Source: an uncultured bacterium (GTDB taxonomy: Bacteria > Cyanobacteriota > Vampirovibrionia > Gastranaerophilales > Gastranaerophilaceae). From it: a DNA stretch of 10,570 bases. Shown in pieces: positions 6,826-10,570 of this stretch. The stretch lies in assembly GCA_900556295.1 (NCBI GenBank), contig USOK01000036.1:1-10570 (forward strand), given 5' to 3'. Made by a program: the position numbers and the translations under genes. The first letter of the stretch is position 1. Every line of letters starts with the position of its first letter. Under the pieces are notes generated by a model that was not told the origin of the DNA, searched no databases, and saw only the letters and a program-made list of their open reading frames with translations.

Positions 6826-7905
6826 CTATACCACTCTCTTATATCTATCCCCGTCAACTTGTTTAATTATGCCTTTAAGCTCCATTGTTGTCAAGTACAT
6901 AAGCAAATTATCAATACTTATCTTGGTAAAAGCCTGTAGTTCGTCGACGCTTTTTTCTTCTATCTCTAATGTTTCATATATGATTTTTTCATCATCACTT
7001 AAGTCAGGCAAACTAAACAAATTTTGCTGTTCAATCTTTACTTCCCAGCCTAGCGCCTCCAAAATATCATCAGCACAAGTTACGAGTGTTGCACCATTTT
7101 TAAGTAACTTATAAATTCCTTGTGTATTCTGATTAGTAATTAACCCCGGAATGCACATCAATTCTCTTCCCTGTTCTAGCGTCAAATTAGCGGTTATCAA
7201 AGCGCCACTTTTTAAAGAAGCCTCTGCGACAAGTGTTCCGTAAGAAAGTCCTGAAACAATTCGATTCCTTTGAGGGAATCTGAATTTTATCGGTTGAAAT
7301 GTTGGATAATACTCAGTCAACACAGCCCCAGAGCCATCTTCAATCCGTTTATACAACTCTTTGTTTGCTGCAGGATAAGTATAATCAAAGCCACTTGCGA
7401 TAACACCAATTGTTTTCAAATTATTATCTAATGCCGAAACATGCGCCGTGGTATCTATCCCTGAAGCCAAGCCTGAAACAATACAAATATCCGTTCCATT
7501 CAGTTCTGATATAATCTGAGACAAAGCTTCTCTTGCATAACTTGTTGCCCTGCGAGAACCAACAACAGCAAGAGTTCTATCGAAATTACAATCAGACAGG
7601 TTTCCTTTGTAATAAATAACAGAAGGAGGATCATCAATATTGCGTAGCATTAAAGGGTAATTCCCATCATCAAACGTCAAAAAGTTTATTCCTCTGTCGA
7701 CGACTGCTTGATAAACTTTATCAACATCAACCCTATCTCTCAGCCGTAAAAAATTTTCAGCTTTCTTTACACTTAACCCCTCAATACCTGACAAATCAGA
7801 TGCATTAAACACACTTTCAATATCGCCAAAATAATTGAACAGCCTTTGAATAAAAGAACTGTCAATCTCTTCTATTGATGATAAAGCAACCCAGAATTTA
7901 CGCAT
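6826..7905 (-). CDS. dprA: DNA-processing protein DprA
   Basis: DprA binds incoming single-stranded DNA during natural transformation, protects it and loads RecA; it is also conserved in species not known to be competent. The Rossmann-like core is clear: VGSRRATSYAREA (115-127), IVSGLASGID (142-151), the GFDYTYPAAN segment (172-181), FRFPQRNRIVSG (208-219) and VAEASLKSGAL (226-236). An N-terminal helical region (1-60) precedes it, and a C-terminal winged-helix-like domain (about 300-359) follows, as in many full-length DprA proteins. The length of 359 residues is typical. The ATG lies inside the end of the TPR gene (8-nt overlap) behind a purine-rich AAAGAAAA stretch, and the stop is 5 nt before topA, so the three are almost certainly one transcript. 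No other competence gene is in the window, so a transformation role is inference. Family assignment is secure. Confidence 0.95.
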   Translation of the reverse strand: MRKFWVALSSIEEIDSSFIQRLFNYFGDIESVFNASDLSGIEGLSVKKAENFLRLRDRVDVDKVYQAVVDRGINFLTFDDGNYPLMLRNIDDPPSVIYYKGNLSDCNFDRTLAVVGSRRATSYAREALSQIISELNGTDICIVSGLASGIDTTAHVSALDNNLKTIGVIASGFDYTYPAANKELYKRIEDGSGAVLTEYYPTFQPIKFRFPQRNRIVSGLSYGTLVAEASLKSGALITANLTLEQGRELMCIPGLITNQNTQGIYKLLKNGATLVTCADDILEALGWEVKIEQQNLFSLPDLSDDEKIIYETLEIEEKSVDELQAFTKISIDNLLMYLTTMELKGIIKQVDGDRYKRVV

Positions 7906-8677
7906 TTTGTTTTTTCTTTATTCTTTCTATTAACTCTTGAATCTTAGCTTTTTCTTCATCCGCAATGTCAAGATTTATGTAATCCTCAAAATATTCTATT
8001 GCATCTTCATAATCCCCTCTGGCAAAGAAAAGAATACCCGCTTTTTTATAAGCCGGAGCAAAAGCATCATTTCGAGCAATAGCTTTCAAAAAATTTGAAA
8101 GCGCTTTATCTATCTCATCATTTGCCTCATAAGATTCACCCAAGTAATAATAAATCCATGGATTTTCACTCTTATACTCTAAAACGTTTTCAAAATTTTC
8201 TATTGCACTGGCATAATTTCCCAGTTCAAAATGCACTCTACCTAAATCATAGTAAACATCATAATTATCAGGTTGTTTTTCAAGAATATTTTCAAGTTCG
8301 TCTATCGCAAGATCAAGCTTTGCATCTTCCATATAAAACCTTGCCAAATAGTGGCGCAAAACTAAATTATCGGGAATTTCAGCTAATCCTGTAGAAATAA
8401 GTCCTATTCCACTTCCCATATCTTTTTTGCGATAATAAATATCCGCCAAATTGATATAAACTTGAGGTAATTTAGGATTTAATTCTTGCGCACGCAAATA
8501 ATGCTTTTCGGCCTTATCATATTCCCCTAAATTCGCATAACAAAGAGCAATATTATTATACAATTCTGCATTATCTTGACAAGTTTCTAAAACAGAACTA
8601 AAAGCATCAATGGCTTCTTTAAACTTTCCTTGGTTATATAATTCTACCGCTTTATCAACTTTTTCTTTTTCACTCAT
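7898..8677 (-). CDS. TPR-repeat protein (about seven tetratricopeptide repeats)
   Basis: This 259-residue protein is almost wholly built from 34-residue tetratricopeptide repeats, at about 4-35, 37-70, 71-104, 105-138, 139-172, 173-206 and 207-240. The consensus spacing is clear in units such as NIALCYANLGEYDKAEKHY and YDLGRVHFELGNYASAIENF. A charged helix (241-259, ending KKKQNA) closes it. No signal peptide or membrane segment is seen, so it is probably a cytoplasmic protein-binding scaffold. It sits between the lptA-like gene (1-nt gap) and dprA (8-nt overlap). Its partners cannot be told from the sequence; the position suggests a link either to envelope assembly or to DNA processing. The TPR content is certain; the role is unknown. 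Confidence 0.9.
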   Translation of the reverse strand: MSEKEKVDKAVELYNQGKFKEAIDAFSSVLETCQDNAELYNNIALCYANLGEYDKAEKHYLRAQELNPKLPQVYINLADIYYRKKDMGSGIGLISTGLAEIPDNLVLRHYLARFYMEDAKLDLAIDELENILEKQPDNYDVYYDLGRVHFELGNYASAIENFENVLEYKSENPWIYYYLGESYEANDEIDKALSNFLKAIARNDAFAPAYKKAGILFFARGDYEDAIEYFEDYINLDIADEEKAKIQELIERIKKKQNA

Positions 8678-8678
8678 A

Positions 8679-9662
8679 TTACAATCCCAATCCTATTCCA
8701 CTGTTGCTATCATTGTTATCACCAGAACCGATATTTTTAATAACAGTACGAGTATTTCCATCAGCATGAAAGTCTTTCGGCTTCAGAGTCATTTTAATTT
8801 TGTCTGCATAAATGGTTCTCACACCTTGAGTAATACTCGAACGGCCTGTGAAATATGCTTCGTTCGGTTTTCCTTCTTTATTTGGATAAAGAGTAAGTTT
8901 CGGGCCAACAGCATAATAATCTTGATACCAAACACGAACATTTCCAGAAGCTGTAAAAATATTTCTATCCTGCGCATATTCTTGACGACTTGATTTCAAA
9001 ACAAGAGTAGCTCCATCATCCGTAACAGTTTTAGATGTAGTATTTCCAGTAGCGGTTAAAATCTTTGTTCCTGCACTGTAATAAAATCTATTAGCATAAG
9101 AATCATTGCCTTCTTGTTTAATTCTTGCATTGCCAATTAATTCAATATCCTTCAAATCGCCGTTTTTATCAGTTCGAACTTTCGCCTTATCAGAGAATGT
9201 ATCCAAATCTTTATACTTAATCGTAACCGCTCCAGTTGCAGTCATTAAGCCTGTTTTAGTGTCATATTCCTGTTCATTTGCATTAATCACTACAATAGGC
9301 GTTTTGCCGTCAAATACGATTGATTGAGTATCTCCTTGCGCCTTAACAACTTTTGTAATCAAAGACATTTTCAAGATATTCGCTTTAACTTCCCTTTTTT
9401 TATTTTTCTTAACCTCATATGCATAAGGTTTGTCATAAAATGTCGCAGTATCAAGCTTTTGATTTCCATCCATAGAAACATCTGCCCTATCACCAACAAC
9501 TCTCAAGTCATCAACAGAAACTTTCACATTTCCATCAAACTTCAACTTATTTTCCTGCTCATTGTAACTTTGAGTTTTTGCTTCAATAATCAAGTCAGAC
9601 GCCTGAACCGCAATTCCGGCAACTAATAAAGACAATATTATGGTTAAAATTAACTTTTTCAC
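8679..9662 (-). CDS. lptA: LptA/OstA-like periplasmic LPS-transport protein, long form
   Basis: LptA-type proteins form the beta-jellyroll bridge that carries lipopolysaccharide across the periplasm between LptC and LptD. A signal peptide is clear: MKK, a hydrophobic stretch (4-19) and a likely cut after VQA (19-21). The rest is strand-rich with recurring OstA-type turns: FDGNVKV (42-48), ATGAVTI (142-148), IGNARI (176-181), ASGNVRVWY (238-246) and TGRSSI (272-277). At 327 residues it is nearly twice the length of E. coli LptA, and the pattern suggests two OstA modules. The tail is a Gly/Asn/Asp-rich stretch (310-327). The start is GTG, overlapping the lptC stop as GTGA, and is fixed by AAGGAG (9668-9673) 5 nt upstream. 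No lptB follows. It might instead be an LptD N-terminal-like paralogue, but no beta-barrel domain is present. Confidence 0.8.
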   Translation of the reverse strand: MKKLILTIILSLLVAGIAVQASDLIIEAKTQSYNEQENKLKFDGNVKVSVDDLRVVGDRADVSMDGNQKLDTATFYDKPYAYEVKKNKKREVKANILKMSLITKVVKAQGDTQSIVFDGKTPIVVINANEQEYDTKTGLMTATGAVTIKYKDLDTFSDKAKVRTDKNGDLKDIELIGNARIKQEGNDSYANRFYYSAGTKILTATGNTTSKTVTDDGATLVLKSSRQEYAQDRNIFTASGNVRVWYQDYYAVGPKLTLYPNKEGKPNEAYFTGRSSITQGVRTIYADKIKMTLKPKDFHADGNTRTVIKNIGSGDNNDSNSGIGLGL

Positions 9663-10279
9663 TTAATCTCCTTATCGCTGTAAACTCTAGATACAGCATT
9701 TCCAACAATTTTAAACTTTTCATAATTAGGACTGATTTCAACTTTATCAGCAGTTGCCAAAAGCTCATTTTTTCGTGTAATACGAACATTACCTTCCGCA
9801 AAAGTCGGAATATCTTTTCCTGACCAAACGAGTCTGTTAGCACGTAAAGTAGTCAAATCCTTTAAAACAATAAACGTATCTTCATACAAGATAATTTGTT
9901 CTTTTTTCTCGTTATAAGTACCTTTTGAAGACTCAAAACTCATAGAAACCTGATTTTCATCATCATAAAAATTTCCTATAACGTTATTAAGCATGGCAAC
10001 CCCGTTTTTACTATCATAATTTCCGGTTTCACCATAAATTTCCCAATATTTTTTTTCATCTTTTGTTTCGGTAAGAATAATGCCATCAATAGAAGCTTCC
10101 TGTCTATCCTGATCCGTCTGAAGCTGACTTCTATTAAAGTTATGCGTAATAACTCCGGCAGAAATAAAAGCCCAAGCCAATAAAGCAACAATAGCCATAA
10201 AAGCACCAAAATAAGCTTTCTGTTTCTTACTTAAATTTTTAATTTTATCCAACAAGTCCATATATACTAATGTTAGCAT
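9659..10279 (-). CDS. lptC: LptC-like inner-membrane LPS-transport protein
   Basis: LptC is a bitopic inner-membrane protein that receives lipopolysaccharide from LptBFG and passes it to LptA. This 206-residue protein has a short basic cytoplasmic N-terminus, one membrane segment (about 23-45) and a periplasmic strand-rich domain. That domain contains ASIDGIILTET (62-72), TLRANRLVWSG (143-153) and FAEGNVRITRKN (159-170), typical of the LptC/OstA fold. The next gene is lptA-like and overlaps it by 4 nt, supporting the assignment. The start is uncertain: the first ATG (10279) lacks a Shine-Dalgarno motif, and Met7 (ATG at 10259-10261) begins a more natural N-terminus, MDLLDKIKNL, but also lacks one. 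LptC sequences diverge strongly, so the call leans on topology and context. Confidence 0.75.
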   Translation of the reverse strand: MLTLVYMDLLDKIKNLSKKQKAYFGAFMAIVALLAWAFISAGVITHNFNRSQLQTDQDRQEASIDGIILTETKDEKKYWEIYGETGNYDSKNGVAMLNNVIGNFYDDENQVSMSFESSKGTYNEKKEQIILYEDTFIVLKDLTTLRANRLVWSGKDIPTFAEGNVRITRKNELLATADKVEISPNYEKFKIVGNAVSRVYSDKEIK

Positions 10280-10294
10280 AAATTCAAAATTTGC
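10266..10294 (-). promoter_or_regulatory. Possible promoter of the lptC operon
   Basis: On the minus strand TTGTGC is followed after 17 nt by TAACAT, matching 3 of 6 and 4 of 6 consensus bases. Transcription would then begin close to the Met7 start codon of lptC (10261), making a very short or leaderless transcript and favouring that start over the ATG at 10279. A second weak pair, TTGCTA-17 nt-TAAGAA, lies farther upstream (about 10311-10339). Neither is strong; the coordinates are approximate. Confidence 0.2.
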
Positions 10295-10507
10295 ACAAAA
10301 AAAGATTTACGTTCTTAATATTTTGAAGATTTATTAGCAAAACACATGGAACAAGTAACAAATTTATAATAAATTATAAAGTGAATAAGTGAATAAGAGT
10401 TAAGAAAATAAGTTCATTTCGAGTGCTATGCACCAAAATTATTTTTTAGAAAGTAGGTTAGGGGTTCTACCGTAACAACAATTTTATTATTTAATCAACA
10501 TTGCCAG
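10280..10507. other. Non-coding region upstream of the lptC operon
   Basis: No convincing gene is seen on either strand; ORFs are very short. It holds the probable upstream control region of the lptC operon and an exact tandem duplication of GTGAATAA (10381-10396). It also holds a small GTGC-TAT-GCAC hairpin (10423-10433) followed by TTATTTTTT on the plus strand, and GTAG...CTAC arms (10453-10470) enclosing the GGTTAGGGG motif similar to 4441-4457. The small hairpin with its T-run could be a weak terminator for plus-strand transcription, but no plus-strand gene precedes it. Confidence 0.5.
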
Positions 10508-10563
10508 ATTCTGAATAAGATGAAAATCTACGCTGGACGCTAGATTTTCTGCCTTTTCAGAAT
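10508..10563. repeat. 56-bp imperfect inverted repeat near the right edge
   Basis: Outer arms ATTCTGAA (10508-10515) and TTCAGAAT (10556-10563) and inner arms GAAAATCTA (10522-10530) and TAGATTTTC (10541-10549) pair perfectly, separated by short mismatched spacers. The 10-nt centre CGCTGGACGC is GC-rich. Total length, near-symmetry and intergenic position resemble REP-like or miniature dispersed repeats. A terminator is less likely because no T-run follows either arm. The element may continue past the window edge only in its flanks, since both outer arms are inside. Confidence 0.6.
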
Positions 10564-10570
10564 GACATCA

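Noticed and set aside
6701..7114. 137-codon plus-strand open frame across the topA start and dprA end.
   Set aside because: It lies opposite two well-supported genes with clear motifs, and its translation is Ser/Phe/Leu-rich shadow sequence without recognisable domains.
8095..8394. Plus-strand open frame opposite the TPR gene.
   Set aside because: Antisense to a clear repeat protein; the His/Leu-rich translation is what the reverse of TPR-coding DNA gives.
9595..9843. Minus-strand 82-codon frame overlapping the lptC-lptA junction.
   Set aside because: It is out of frame with both genes. The GTG start of lptA with AAGGAG 5 nt upstream and the intact lptC explain the region without a frameshift or extra gene.
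10381..10396. Tandem GTGAATAA duplication as a possible iteron or regulatory repeat.
   Set aside because: Only two units of 8 nt are present, in AT-rich DNA, with no replication gene nearby.

Overview
This window is AT-rich and gene-dense. It reads as chromosomal DNA from a diderm (outer-membrane) bacterium: lptC- and lptA-like genes of lipopolysaccharide export sit beside dprA, topA and aroE. Shine-Dalgarno-like purine runs precede several starts, and the genetic code is standard. The composition and gene mix would suit a host-associated lineage such as Gastranaerophilales (Melainabacteria). That placement is inference only; no rRNA or other marker here proves it.

Left block, plus strand (1-2707): a perfect TATAAT hexamer lies ahead of a ChbG/YdjC-family carbohydrate deacetylase. 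The deacetylase overlaps by 14 nt a large, probably exported phospholipase-D-superfamily protein. That protein has an unusual layout: N-terminal hydrophobic anchor, degenerate SNase-like region, YHxxxC...CxxC metal-binding motif, two HKD motifs and a Cys-bracketed calcium-loop-like tail.

Middle (2708-2897): a convergent intergenic region without genes. It holds two nested inverted repeats, one of them a candidate terminator for the leftward genes.

Right block, minus strand (2898-10279, transcribed right to left): lptC-like, lptA-like (GTG start, 4-nt overlap), a seven-repeat TPR protein (1-nt gap), dprA (8-nt overlap), topA (5-nt gap), then after a 107-nt gap with a strong hairpin, aroE. The first five look like one translationally coupled operon joining envelope biogenesis to DNA processing and topology. 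dprA-topA is a known neighbourhood in other bacteria. aroE is odd: about 220 residues, mostly Gln/Ser/Pro-rich low complexity, precede an otherwise complete shikimate dehydrogenase.

Right end (10280-10570): no gene seen. It holds the likely promoter zone of the lptC operon, a small tandem repeat and a 56-bp inverted repeat of dispersed-repeat type. I see no mobile element, CRISPR array or RNA gene. The most unusual items are the composite PLD protein, the AroE fusion and the set of intergenic palindromes; none amounts to a demonstrable new system.
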